From assembly GCA_947493495.1 (NCBI GenBank), contig CANLRN010000048.1, positions 1 to 33,436 on the forward strand: 33,436 nucleotides of DNA, written 5' to 3'. The notes under the pieces are model-generated. The model was not told the origin of the DNA and searched no databases. It saw nothing but the letters and a program-made list of their open reading frames with translations. A program made the translations under genes and the position numbers. Source of the DNA: an uncultured Aquimarina sp. (lineage in GTDB: Bacteria > Bacteroidota > Bacteroidia > Flavobacteriales > Flavobacteriaceae). Positions 24,636 to 32,878 of this stretch are shown here, in pieces. Positions within the stretch are counted from its first letter, which is position 1. Every line of letters begins with the position of its first letter.

Positions 24636-25937
24636 ATGAGAACAAAGACTTTAAAAAAGAACAAAATCAATGTAGTTACCCTAGGATGTAGTAAAAATGT
24701 ATACGATAGTGAGGTACTGATGGGACAACTAAAAGCAAATCATAAGGAAGTCGTTCACGAAGAAGAAGGGAATGTAGTAGTAATCAATACCTGTGGGTTT
24801 ATAGCTAATGCCAAAGAAGAGTCTGTGAATACTATCTTAGAGTATGTACAGAAAAAAGAACAAGGAGTTGTAGATAAAGTTTTTGTGACAGGTTGTTTAT
24901 CCGAACGATATAAACCGGATTTACAAAAAGAAATCCCTGATGTGGATCAGTATTTTGGGACAACAGAACTCCCTAGGTTATTAAAAGCTTTGGGAGCAGA
25001 TTATAAGCACGAATTAATAGGAGAACGATTAACAACAACCCCAAAAAATTATGCATATCTAAAAATTGCTGAAGGTTGTGATCGCCCGTGTTCTTTTTGT
25101 GCTATTCCCCTAATGAGAGGAAAACACAAATCCACTCCTATTGAGTCATTAGTTACAGAAGCAGAAAAACTAGCCGCAGATGGAGTTAAAGAATTGGTGT
25201 TAATAGCACAGGATTTAACATACTATGGATTAGATTTATACAAAGAAAGAAAATTAGCAGATTTACTAAGAGCATTGGTAAAAGTAGAAGGAATTGAGTG
25301 GATACGTCTGCATTATGCATTCCCTACAGGGTTTCCGATGGAGGTTCTGGAAGTCATGAAACAAGAACCAAAAATCTGTAAGTATATAGACATCCCATTA
25401 CAGCATATTGCGGATCCTATTCTAAAATCTATGCGTAGAGGTACGACCAAAGCCAAAACCACTAAATTACTGAAAGAATTTAGAGCTGCTGTGCCAGAAA
25501 TGACAATCCGTACCACATTAATTGTTGGATATCCTGGAGAAACACAAGAAGATTATGAAACCTTGCGGGATTGGGTAAAAGAGATGCGTTTTGAGCGTTT
25601 GGGTTGCTTTACCTATTCTCACGAAGAAAATACACACGCCTATACGCTAGAGGATGATGTTCCTGAAGAAGTAAAAATGGAACGTGCTAATGAAATTATG
25701 GAGATACAATCTCAGATTTCATGGGAGTTGAATCAGCAAAAAATAGGGCAGGAGTTCAAGGTAGTGATTGATCGTAAAGAAGGGCAATACTTTGTAGGGA
25801 GAACAGAATTTGATTCTCCCGATGTTGATAATGAGGTGTTGATTGATGCTTCTAAATTTTATCTAAAGACTGGGGAGTATACTAGAGTGAAGATCTATGA
25901 AGCAGAAGATTTTGATCTGTATGGAGAGGTGATTTAA
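24636..25937 (+). CDS. rimO: Ribosomal protein S12 methylthiotransferase RimO
   Basis: This radical-SAM enzyme adds a methylthio group to an aspartate of ribosomal protein S12. The N-terminal UPF0004 domain holds cluster cysteines C18, C53 and C87. The radical-SAM motif C148-x3-C152-x2-C155 is CDRPCSFC. A C-terminal TRAM domain closes the protein (GQEFKVVIDRKEGQYFVGRT). I chose the ATG at 24636 (433 residues). An upstream TTG frame adds 11 residues without family support. Confidence 0.95.
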   Translation: MRTKTLKKNKINVVTLGCSKNVYDSEVLMGQLKANHKEVVHEEEGNVVVINTCGFIANAKEESVNTILEYVQKKEQGVVDKVFVTGCLSERYKPDLQKEIPDVDQYFGTTELPRLLKALGADYKHELIGERLTTTPKNYAYLKIAEGCDRPCSFCAIPLMRGKHKSTPIESLVTEAEKLAADGVKELVLIAQDLTYYGLDLYKERKLADLLRALVKVEGIEWIRLHYAFPTGFPMEVLEVMKQEPKICKYIDIPLQHIADPILKSMRRGTTKAKTTKLLKEFRAAVPEMTIRTTLIVGYPGETQEDYETLRDWVKEMRFERLGCFTYSHEENTHAYTLEDDVPEEVKMERANEIMEIQSQISWELNQQKIGQEFKVVIDRKEGQYFVGRTEFDSPDVDNEVLIDASKFYLKTGEYTRVKIYEAEDFDLYGEVI

Positions 25938-26024
25938 ATTTTGCAATGCAAAGCATTATTCAAGAAGAATTCATCATAAAGAAAAATCTGCAAAGCTGAT
26001 ACGATAAAAAAATAGATTGATTTT

Positions 26025-26058
26025 AAAATGCTTTCCTTGATCGGAAAGCATTTTTTTT
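26025..26058 (+). terminator. Intrinsic terminator after rimO
   Basis: AAAATGCTTTCC at 26025-26036 pairs perfectly with GGAAAGCATTTT at 26043-26054 around a 6-base loop, with a T run to 26058. Confidence 0.88.
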
Positions 26059-26067
26059 ATTTTTATA

Positions 26068-26096
26068 TGTAACCTTTTTTAAAAAATCAGGTAATA
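26068..26096 (+). promoter_or_regulatory. Candidate ECF-type promoter of the sigma-factor operon
   Basis: TGTAACC at 26068-26074 is followed after 16 bases by GTAATA at 26091-26096. This resembles the GTAAC-type -35 of ECF-dependent promoters and suggests that the sigma factor may activate its own operon. It starts right after the rimO terminator. Confidence 0.45.
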
Positions 26097-26126
26097 CCAA
26101 TAGAAACTAACCAAAAGAGTATCGTC

Positions 26127-26660
26127 TTGAAAAACAAAACTGATGAAGAATTAATGATACATGTATCTAAGGGGAACTTAGATATGATGAGTATGTTGTT
26201 TGAGAGATACCATATCAAAATATTTAATTTTTTAGTAAAGATGACTCGAGATAGAGATATCAGTAATGATATTACGCAAGAGGTTTTCTACAAAGCTATA
26301 AAGTATAGAGCCTCTTATAAAAAAGGAAAGTTTTCATCTTGGATTTATACCATCGCCAGAAACACCTTTTCTGATTACTATCAAAGTCAGAAAAATAAAG
26401 AGCAGCGATTGGATGAAATTGAATTTAAAATCGAACAACAAGAGATTAACAGTATAGAACAAAGAGAAACTAAAGAACAATTGAATAAAGCATTGGATCA
26501 ATTAAGTCAGAGTGATAGAGAATTAGTCATATTAAATCGATATCAAGGAATTAAATATCAAGAAATTGCAGAGATAACAGGTTCTACCATAGGCGCTGTA
26601 AAAACGAAAGTACATCGCGCCATCTATAAACTTAAGAATCACTATCTACAAAACGTATAA
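26127..26660 (+). CDS. ECF-type sigma-70 factor
   Basis: This 177-residue sigma factor has region 2 at about 15-80 (MLFERYHIKIFNFLVKMTRD, then DITQEVFYKAIKYRASY) and region 4 at about 115-172 (YQGIKYQEIAEITGSTIGAV, then KTKVHRAIYKLK). There is no region 1 or 3, so it is ECF type. The start appears to be TTG at 26127, because KNKTDEELMIHVSKGN is the usual N terminus and no upstream ATG fits. It lies four bases before the anti-sigma gene. Confidence 0.92.
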   Translation: MKNKTDEELMIHVSKGNLDMMSMLFERYHIKIFNFLVKMTRDRDISNDITQEVFYKAIKYRASYKKGKFSSWIYTIARNTFSDYYQSQKNKEQRLDEIEFKIEQQEINSIEQRETKEQLNKALDQLSQSDRELVILNRYQGIKYQEIAEITGSTIGAVKTKVHRAIYKLKNHYLQNV

Positions 26661-26664
26661 GATT

Positions 26665-27462
26665 ATGGAGTGTAAAGAAATAGAAGAACAACTTATCGAT
26701 TATATAGACGGAAATCTAGATAAAGAAACAAGTCGCGAGATCGAAAAACATATAGAGAACTGTGCCAGTTGCACTTTAGCATTACAGGGGCTTACATCTA
26801 TCTTTAATACAATCGATAAGGATCAACAAGAAATGCCTGATGTAAGAATGAAGAAGAGTTTTCAGGAAATGCTTCAGAAAGAAAAAGCGGTATTGGATGA
26901 ATCAAAAGTGGTTTCATTACAAAAAAATACAAAAAGTTCTTGGAGGACTGTTTTGCAAATTGCAGCTACCATTGTTTTGGTGATCGCAGCATATTTGTAC
27001 GGTAAAATAGAACCTAAAGAAACAGTTATCCATACTACAGAAGTAGCCACATTAAAAAATGAAAAAATAGAGCAAAAAAAGGCAATGACGATTTCACTTA
27101 TAGAAAATGAATCTGCTAGTAAACGATTACAAGCCGTAAACTACGCAGAAGAACTTGATGAACCAGGAAACGAAATTCTAAAAGCTCTAGTCGATAAGAT
27201 GCATTATGATCATCATGCCAATGTACGACTGGCTGCTGCAGAAGCACTCGCTAAGTTTTCGGATGTAGAGATAGTACGTAATGCGTTTGTCAATGCCCTT
27301 TATAAAGAACAAGACCCTAGCATGCAAATCGAATTAATTCATATCCTAGTTACGATACAGGAAAAACGCGCAGTTCCTGCAATGGAAAAATTACTTCGAG
27401 AAGAAGAAACCCCGAAGTATGTAAAAGATCAAGTATATATTGGGCTACCTAGTTTACTTTAA
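26665..27462 (+). CDS. Anti-sigma factor with zinc-finger, membrane segment and HEAT-like repeats
   Basis: This 265-residue membrane protein probably holds the upstream sigma factor inactive. Residues 1-45 form an anti-sigma zinc finger (CKEIEEQLIDYIDGNLD, H-x3-C-x2-C in KHIENCASCTLAL). One membrane segment lies at about 91-110. Outside it, residues about 160-265 form HEAT-like helical repeats (HHANVRLAAAEALAKF, DPSMQIELIHILVTI). HEAT repeats are an unusual sensing part for an anti-sigma factor. Its start is four bases after the sigma-factor stop. Confidence 0.82.
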   Translation: MECKEIEEQLIDYIDGNLDKETSREIEKHIENCASCTLALQGLTSIFNTIDKDQQEMPDVRMKKSFQEMLQKEKAVLDESKVVSLQKNTKSSWRTVLQIAATIVLVIAAYLYGKIEPKETVIHTTEVATLKNEKIEQKKAMTISLIENESASKRLQAVNYAEELDEPGNEILKALVDKMHYDHHANVRLAAAEALAKFSDVEIVRNAFVNALYKEQDPSMQIELIHILVTIQEKRAVPAMEKLLREEETPKYVKDQVYIGLPSLL

Positions 27463-27487
27463 AAATTCAATCAAAAAACAACTACTC

Positions 27488-28249
27488 ATGAAAAATATCA
27501 CAATTACGATCATATCTTTTTTAATTATTGGATGGAGTCAAGCACAAGAAAACTACACAAAATCTCTAGACGGTATTAAAAAAGTAAAAATTGGCTCGCA
27601 ATCAGGCGTAGATATAAAAGTTCACAACAAAAAAGAGCTTTTGATTTTAGGAAGAGAGCATAAAATACCAGAAAAAGCAAAAGGTTTAAAACCTCTATAC
27701 GCTGGTGGCGAAGACAACACAGGCTTAGGGATGTATATCAAAAAAGAAGGAGAAACACTTATTGTAAGAAACCTAAAAAATGGATATAGTAGTGATGCAT
27801 TAGCATTATATCTGCCTAAAGACGTAAATATCACTATCGAAAAAAGTAATCTAGGAGGTGTAAATATCTCAGGGTTTTCCTCAGAAATCGAGGTGTCAAC
27901 CAATGTTGGGAGAATCACACTAACGGATGTTACAGGGCCTATTGTCGCTAAAACTAGTGCAGGAGAAATTAATGTCATCTTTGATAAAGTTAGTCAAAAA
28001 TCCCCGATTTCCCTTGTTTCTTCAGCTGGAGTGATAGATGTAAGCCTTCCATCAAATACGTCAGCAAATCTAGAATTGAAGACTACTATGGGTGAGATTT
28101 TTACCGATTTTGATATCAAATTTCCAGTTCCCGATAAGGATATGCAACTAATTAGTGGCAAAAGAACTATAAAAACTGAATTAAACAACGGAGGTGTAGA
28201 AATCAGTTTACGCTCCTCAGTAGGTAATATTTATCTAAGAAAAAAATAG
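27488..28249 (+). CDS. DUF4097-family exported beta-helix-like protein (copy 1)
   Basis: This 253-residue exported protein has a signal peptide ending near SQAQ (residue 19). The mature part is built of short repeated strands (VNISGFSSEIEVSTNVGRIT, SAGVIDVSLP, TTMGEIFTD), the DUF4097/adhesin-like beta repeat. The true start is the ATG at 27488, not the longer upstream frame. It follows the anti-sigma gene by 25 bases. DUF4097 proteins next to ECF sigma/anti-sigma pairs are common in Bacteroidota, but their job is unclear. Confidence 0.8.
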   Translation: MKNITITIISFLIIGWSQAQENYTKSLDGIKKVKIGSQSGVDIKVHNKKELLILGREHKIPEKAKGLKPLYAGGEDNTGLGMYIKKEGETLIVRNLKNGYSSDALALYLPKDVNITIEKSNLGGVNISGFSSEIEVSTNVGRITLTDVTGPIVAKTSAGEINVIFDKVSQKSPISLVSSAGVIDVSLPSNTSANLELKTTMGEIFTDFDIKFPVPDKDMQLISGKRTIKTELNNGGVEISLRSSVGNIYLRKK

Positions 28250-28387
28250 TGGGAGGACATTCATCCTCAATACTATACGGTTGTTAAACAGACATTGCTT
28301 TAGCGAAAGGATAAAAAACCTATAGAAGAGCTTTGTAACAGCAGGTCGAATACATAAGTGTAGAACCCTATATCAAATAATGTAAAG

Positions 28388-28400
28388 GTCATTCATCAAG
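28388..28400 (+). repeat. Shared leader motif, copy 1
   Basis: GTCATTCATCAAG occurs 57 bases before the second DUF4097 start and is followed by a hairpin (28403-28424) and an ATCAAAAAA tract. The same 13 bases recur at 29161-29173. Confidence 0.55.
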
Positions 28401-28402
28401 TA

Positions 28403-28424
28403 ATGCTGAACTCGTTTTCAGCAT
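28403..28424. repeat. REP-like palindrome in the leader of the second DUF4097 gene
   Basis: ATGCTGAA (28403-28410) pairs perfectly with TTCAGCAT (28417-28424) around CTCGTT. It lacks a T tract, so it is not a simple terminator. The ATGCTGAA / TTCAGCAT core resembles dispersed palindromes I recall from flavobacterial intergenic regions. Confidence 0.5.
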
Positions 28425-28444
28425 CAAAAAACAAACAAACAATC

Positions 28445-29098
28445 ATGAAAAATTTAGTAGCCCTTATCGCGGTATGCAGTATCGCGGTTCAGTTAAATGC
28501 GCAAAAAATAATAGAAAAAGAAATCACTACATCGGCAGATCGAATTGAAATTGAATTCAAATTTGCAGATGAGATCACCCTTACAACCTGGGACAAAAAT
28601 ACGGTCTATTTTAAAGCTGAAGTGAGTATCAATAATGGCGAATATGATTATTATTATGAACTGAATATAGCTAATTCATCATCGATATTGAGAATAGAAT
28701 CTAGCTATGATGATTTATTTGAGTTCTGGAAAAAAGAAAGAAAGTCACAAAACAAAATCGGAAACTATTGCGGTCCTGATATTGATATCAACTACACCTT
28801 GTATCTGCCTGAAAAAAGTAACCTAAAGTTAAAAAGCATATCTGGCAATGTCGTTTCTGACATGTATAAGGGAGCATTGGAAATTGATGTCATTAGCGGA
28901 GATATTGATATTCATATTGATAAGTCCAGTCTAGAAGCAGAAACGATGACAGGAATGATTTATGCCGATAAAGATCTGGAGTTTGACAATGAAAAAAATA
29001 AAATAATGGGTAGTCGAGTAACTGGATCTTTTGGAGGGGTTAAAAATAAGCTACGCCTCAAAACCATTAGTGGAGATATTTTTATCAGAAAATTATAA
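28445..29098 (+). CDS. DUF4097-family exported beta-repeat protein (copy 2)
   Basis: This 217-residue exported protein starts at the ATG at 28445 (signal peptide ending near LNAQ). The mature part has the same strand-repeat style as the previous gene (LKSISGNVVSDMYKGALEID, VISGDIDIHIDKSSLEAETM, LKTISGDIFIRKL). It is shorter and diverged, so the two are paralogous or at least the same fold. A 195-base gap with repeats separates them. Confidence 0.78.
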   Translation: MKNLVALIAVCSIAVQLNAQKIIEKEITTSADRIEIEFKFADEITLTTWDKNTVYFKAEVSINNGEYDYYYELNIANSSSILRIESSYDDLFEFWKKERKSQNKIGNYCGPDIDINYTLYLPEKSNLKLKSISGNVVSDMYKGALEIDVISGDIDIHIDKSSLEAETMTGMIYADKDLEFDNEKNKIMGSRVTGSFGGVKNKLRLKTISGDIFIRKL

Positions 29099-29160
29099 AA
29101 CATAGCTAATAAAAATAATACAAGTATGATATCTCATTTATTAAGAACTCGTTCAAAAAA

Positions 29161-29173
29161 GTCATTCATCAAG
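29161..29173 (+). repeat. Shared leader motif, copy 2
   Basis: GTCATTCATCAAG is identical to 28388-28400. It is followed by a short hairpin, CTGTC (29174-29178) with GACAG (29183-29187), and then ATCAAAAAA, 48 bases before the S8 protease ATG. Confidence 0.55.
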
Positions 29174-29208
29174 CTGTCTATTGACAGTAGTATCAAAAAA
29201 ATAGCATT

Positions 29209-30879
29209 ATGAAAATATACGCTTACTACAAAAATAACTATCGGATAACTGTAATAATCATCTTCTTACTATTGCTGTCTTATATACAGACATATGCTCA
29301 AATTGATCTAAAAATAGATGCAAATACGTTGTTAAATAAGGAAGTGGATCTGTCAGAAAGCCAAATGAAATTTTGGCAACATTTAGATTATATAGAAGAT
29401 TCTATACCCGGAACAAGTTTAATGAAAGCATATAAAGAATTAGATATCGAACATAAAGGAAAACCTGTAATAGTAGCATTACTGGATACCAAGATTGATA
29501 TTGAACACGAAGATTTAAAAAACAGATTTCACAAAAACAAGGGCGAAATTATTGGTAATACTATTGACGATGATCAAAATGGATATGTAGATGATTATAT
29601 GGGTTGGGATTTTCTAAGTAATAAGTCAGGAGAATATATCAAGTATCAACATAGAGAAGTAGTGCGGTACATTAAATATTTAGAAGCCTCGAATGATGTG
29701 GATAGTAGTCGTTATACGGATGCTATGAAAATACTGCAATCAGAAAAGGATAGATGTTCTAGATTAATAAAACGGTTCGAACACTATGAAAACGATTTTA
29801 CTACCTATAGTGCGATTGCAAAAAAATACCTTGCAGATCAATCATTATCTAAACAAAACATTGATAGTTTGTTAACAAAGATAGCGCATAATGAGGATGC
29901 AGTTCAGCTAAAAAAATTAGCTACATTATTAGGCTATGGATTAACTATGAAAAATATACCAAGTATAAAACTTGATTTCCAAGAACAACTTAATAAATCA
30001 TTGAACAAGGATTATGATGAACGCTCATTAATTGGAGATCAATCTGATAACATTAGCGATACTCAATATGGGAGTAACGATGTTTCTGGCGAAGTTCCTT
30101 TTAACCATGCAACACCAGTTGCAGGAATAATAGCAGCTGAAAGAGGAAATGATATAGGTATTGATGGAATCAGTAATCAGATACAAATATTACCCGTGGT
30201 AATGGTTAGTAGTGGCGATGAATTTGATAAGGATGTAGCTACTGCAATAAGATATGCAGCAGATAACGGAGCTTCTGTAATTAATATGAGTTGGGGTAAA
30301 AAAAAATCTCTGCATTCTGATTGGGTGCAAGAAGCTATGATATACGCTTCAAAAAAAGATGTGCTATTGGTTACTTCTGCTGGGAATAGTGGTATTAATA
30401 CAGATATTGAAAAATATTACCCTACAGATTCCAAAAATGGTGAAGAAATACTGGACAATTTATTAGTAGTAGGCGCAAGTAGTTTTCAAAGCGATACCTT
30501 CTTAAAAGCTGCATTTTCAAACTATGGAAAAAAAACAGTCGATATTTTTGCTCCTGGAATTTCTATATATTCATTAGCCCCAAACAATGGATATGCATTT
30601 GGAGGAGGAACTTCAATTGCTGCTCCTATTGTATCAGGAATAGCGGGTCTATTACGAAGTTTATACCCTAGTTTATCTGCAATTCAAGTAAAAAAAATAC
30701 TAATGAAATCTGCGACAAAATTTGATATTGAAGTAAACCTTGATATCAATAAAAAGACAGAAAATAAAGCTTCTTTTACGAATATGTCTAGTTCTGGAGG
30801 GATTATCAATGCGTATCATGCAATTTTATTAGCAGGATTATTCACCAATACTAATAGCGGTTCATTTAAAAAGGATTAA
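29209..30879 (+). CDS. S8 subtilisin-family protease, exported
   Basis: This 556-residue protease has a signal peptide (hydrophobic 13-28, ending TYAQ). The catalytic triad is readable as D93 (LLDTKIDIEHEDL), H300 (NHATPVAGIIAA) and S469 (GGGTSIAAP), with oxyanion N393 (TSAGNSG). The usual DSG/DTG and HGTHVAG motifs are altered to DTK and HATPVAG. About 205 residues lie between Asp and His, far more than in subtilisin, and about 140-290 look helical and insertion-like. It is the last gene of the sigma-led block, followed by a terminator. Confidence 0.88.
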   Translation: MKIYAYYKNNYRITVIIIFLLLLSYIQTYAQIDLKIDANTLLNKEVDLSESQMKFWQHLDYIEDSIPGTSLMKAYKELDIEHKGKPVIVALLDTKIDIEHEDLKNRFHKNKGEIIGNTIDDDQNGYVDDYMGWDFLSNKSGEYIKYQHREVVRYIKYLEASNDVDSSRYTDAMKILQSEKDRCSRLIKRFEHYENDFTTYSAIAKKYLADQSLSKQNIDSLLTKIAHNEDAVQLKKLATLLGYGLTMKNIPSIKLDFQEQLNKSLNKDYDERSLIGDQSDNISDTQYGSNDVSGEVPFNHATPVAGIIAAERGNDIGIDGISNQIQILPVVMVSSGDEFDKDVATAIRYAADNGASVINMSWGKKKSLHSDWVQEAMIYASKKDVLLVTSAGNSGINTDIEKYYPTDSKNGEEILDNLLVVGASSFQSDTFLKAAFSNYGKKTVDIFAPGISIYSLAPNNGYAFGGGTSIAAPIVSGIAGLLRSLYPSLSAIQVKKILMKSATKFDIEVNLDINKKTENKASFTNMSSSGGIINAYHAILLAGLFTNTNSGSFKKD

Positions 30880-30897
30880 AAAAATAACATGCAAAAA

Positions 30898-30932
30898 GAA
30901 AATCGTCTAAAAATAATTTCTAGACGATTTTC
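30898..30932. terminator. Bidirectional terminator between S8 protease and FN3 lipoprotein 1
   Basis: Perfect 12-base arms (30898-30909 and 30921-30932) around an 11-base loop. It lies between convergent genes and can serve both. The plus-strand side continues into TTATTTG. The minus-strand side has an adjacent T-rich stretch. Confidence 0.75.
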
Positions 30933-30977
30933 TTATTTGTTGTTAAATTTTGACTAATTTGATAATGGACAGCTATA

Positions 30978-31415
30978 TTAATTATCCGATGTAATAATTT
31001 CCATAGCTTTAGTCCATTGACTGTAGCTTTCTGATCCGCAGCTTTTTCTTACATAAATTGCATAGTTTGTAGAAGCTTTTAAATCATTAATAGTGACAGT
31101 ATTCGAGTTAGTATAAAGGGTTGTAAAATTATTTCCCAAAACAGGAATATCTCCTATCTCGTCTGTAGGGATATATGCTGTTGGAACCGTTTCAAAATAT
31201 CTAACTTCCCAAGATTTTTCTTCATTTATTTGATTATCTGGGTCTGATTGCCATGTAATATCTGCTAGTTGATTTGTAACATTGGTTATGGCTAATCCTT
31301 GAGGAGTAGAGCAACTACTGCTGCTGTTTACATCTAAAAAAGTATCATTGTCATTTTTTTCACACGCAACTACTAAAAAAGCGATAGTTAATAAAATTGA
31401 AATTTTTTTGATCAT
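30978..31415 (-). CDS. Fibronectin-III-like lipoprotein (copy 1)
   Basis: This 145-residue lipoprotein has an SPII signal with C18 (LVVACEK). Residues about 35-143 form one fibronectin type III-like domain (TPQGLAITNVTNQLADITWQ, ending RKSCGSESYSQWTKAMEI). Two cysteines, one near the start of the domain (SSCSTPQG) and one in KSCGS, probably pair. It is paralogous to the gene at 32444-32878. It is probably a surface or periplasmic binding module of unknown partner. Confidence 0.82.
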   Translation of the reverse strand: MIKKISILLTIAFLVVACEKNDNDTFLDVNSSSSCSTPQGLAITNVTNQLADITWQSDPDNQINEEKSWEVRYFETVPTAYIPTDEIGDIPVLGNNFTTLYTNSNTVTINDLKASTNYAIYVRKSCGSESYSQWTKAMEIITSDN

Positions 31416-31711
31416 TGGTTATTACGTTTAAAGTTGGTAATTTTTTTGTTTTTGTTTTTAAAAATCGAGTACAAATATATCTGAAAAGGTGATGCTAAAT
31501 CTTAAAGTTTTTATAACATTTTTTAGGGGAATTTAGAGTTTTTATAAATAGAAATTATCATATGCTTATGATATACTGTGTGTTCTTGTTTATTTACTAT
31601 TAAAAGGAGATGAAAAAAAGAAGTACTATGTTTTTTTAAGTCTTTTTTTTAAGTTTTGATAAACTTAAAAATTGTTAAAAAAATCAAATTATTATCTGTT
31701 TAATTCAATTT
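31416..31711 (-). repeat. Upstream region of FN3 lipoprotein 1, duplicated at 32879-33160
   Basis: About 280 bases upstream of the start codon align by eye with the region upstream of the second lipoprotein. Shared landmarks are AAATCGAG, CAAATATAT, AAATCTTAAAGTT and TTATTTACTA. A -7 element TATATTTG lies on the minus strand at 31479-31472. No gene is present. Confidence 0.7.
31472..31479 (-). promoter_or_regulatory. Candidate -7 element of FN3 lipoprotein 1
   Basis: The minus strand reads TATATTTG, an exact TAnnTTTG match 57 bases before the start codon. The same element is conserved in the second copy. Confidence 0.45.
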
Positions 31712-32275
31712 AGAAATCCACCTGCTTTTCAGGCGGTCATGTTCTGAGGGCTCTGCCTATAATTGTTTCATGGGTAAATATAAGAAATTGAGTCATGTAG
31801 TTTATAACTGTGACTACCATATAGTTTGGGTTCCAAAATATCGGTTACGTATTTTGAAAGGCACTATCAAAGATTTGGTTGACCAAGATATTCGTATGTT
31901 ATGTTCTTGGAAAGGTTGTGATGTTGAAGAGTTAAATGTTCAAGAAGATCATATTCATTTGTTAGTTTCCGTACCACCTAAAGTTTCCATTTCTAAATTG
32001 ATGGGTGTTTTGAAAGGAAAAATAGCGATTAAACTCTTCAAGAGTTATCCCAAGCTAAAACAAGAGCCTTATTGGGGTAATCATTTTGGGCTAGGGATTA
32101 TTTTATAAGTACAGTAGGATTAGATGAAGATATGATAAAGAAATATTTCAAGTATCAGAAAAAAGAAGAGAATCGAGTTGAAGATCAGCAATAAAAATTT
32201 AATTTTAGCCAGAACCTTAAAGCCCCCTGTGGGGGTTAGCCAAAGCCACCTTCAAAGAAGGTGTGATTTTTACTT
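31712..32275 (+). mobile_element. IS200/IS605-family element with subterminal hairpins
   Basis: The element has one transposase gene and no tnpB. The left end has a hairpin, CCACCTG (31718-31724) with CAGGCGG (31730-31736). The right end has two, CCCCC (32223-32227) with GGGGG (32231-32235), and CACCTTC (32247-32253) with GAAGGTG (32257-32263). This architecture is typical of IS200-group single-strand transposition. Exact ends are not determined because the family makes no target duplication. It sits between two duplicated lipoprotein genes. Confidence 0.75.
31770..32194 (+). pseudogene. tnpA: IS200/IS605 TnpA (HUH/Y1) transposase, frameshifted
   Basis: TnpA cuts and rejoins single-stranded element ends through a Y1 tyrosine. 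The reading frame has H61 and H63 of the HUH motif (EDHIHLLVSVPP) and the family opening LSHVVYNCDYHIVWVPKYR, but ends at 32108 after GNHFGLGIIL. In the next frame the usual continuation WARDYFISTVGLDEDMIKKY runs to TAA at 32192-32194, so one base is missing in the T run at 32084-32087. The frameshift removes the predicted catalytic tyrosine. The full protein would be about 141 residues, normal for the family. Confidence 0.85.
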
Positions 32276-32355
32276 ATGTGCAGGGTCAATTATTTCTTTT
32301 GGTTGAAACAACGTTTTTTTACACATCTTCATTTTAGATGATAAATACCAAAAAG

Positions 32356-32393
32356 AAAGAGGCTGTCTAAAATACTTTTCAGACAGCCTCTTT
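32356..32393 (-). terminator. Terminator of FN3 lipoprotein 2
   Basis: Perfect 13-base arms (32356-32368 and 32381-32393) around a 12-base AT-rich loop. On the minus strand it follows the lipoprotein stop by about 50 bases and runs into a T-rich tract. Confidence 0.78.
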
Positions 32394-32443
32394 TCTTATT
32401 GGGATAATTAAAATATTCAGCTAATTCAATAAAATTATCGCAA

Positions 32444-32878
32444 TTATTTTAGTGTTGTGATTTCCATAGCTTCACTCCATTTACTATAAGCTCCAGATCC
32501 ACAAACAGTTCTGACCTGTACTTCGTATGTTTCAGAAGGATCTAGATTGTCAATTGTTATGGTGTTATCTTGTGTTGTAATTATATTAATATTCATGTCT
32601 ATATCAGTAGGGATATCATCTGAATCTATGATTGGAGTATTTGCTGTATCAAATGTTTTAGCATATCGTATCTCCCAAGTTTGAGATTCATCAGCTAATT
32701 GGTCAGATATCCAACTTACATTTACAAATTGATTAGATACATTAATTACTGTTAAGCCTTCAGGGGCATCACAAGTATTACTACTATCTACCTGTGGAGT
32801 TGGCGTATTAAATTCTTCTTTTTCGCAAGAAAATAATAAAGAAGTGACGGCTAATAAAATTGAAATTTTTTTAATCAT
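32444..32878 (-). CDS. Fibronectin-III-like lipoprotein (copy 2)
   Basis: This 144-residue lipoprotein, paralogue of the gene at 30978-31415, starts with the same MIKKISILL and has its lipid cysteine at C18 (LLFSCEK). One FN3-like domain spans about 37-142 (APEGLTVINVSNQFVNVSWI, ending RTVCGSGAYSKWSEAMEI). The cysteine pair is conserved. The loop between the domain halves differs most between copies. No function is known. Confidence 0.82.
   Translation of the reverse strand: MIKKISILLAVTSLLFSCEKEEFNTPTPQVDSSNTCDAPEGLTVINVSNQFVNVSWISDQLADESQTWEIRYAKTFDTANTPIIDSDDIPTDIDMNINIITTQDNTITIDNLDPSETYEVQVRTVCGSGAYSKWSEAMEITTLK

Noticed and set aside
27440..27487. Longer start of the first DUF4097 gene overlapping the anti-sigma gene
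   Set aside because: It would place charged residues before the signal peptide. The ATG at 27488 gives a proper export signal.
28403..28444. Longer start of the second DUF4097 gene
   Set aside because: It begins inside the palindrome at 28403-28424. The ATG at 28445 gives a normal signal peptide.
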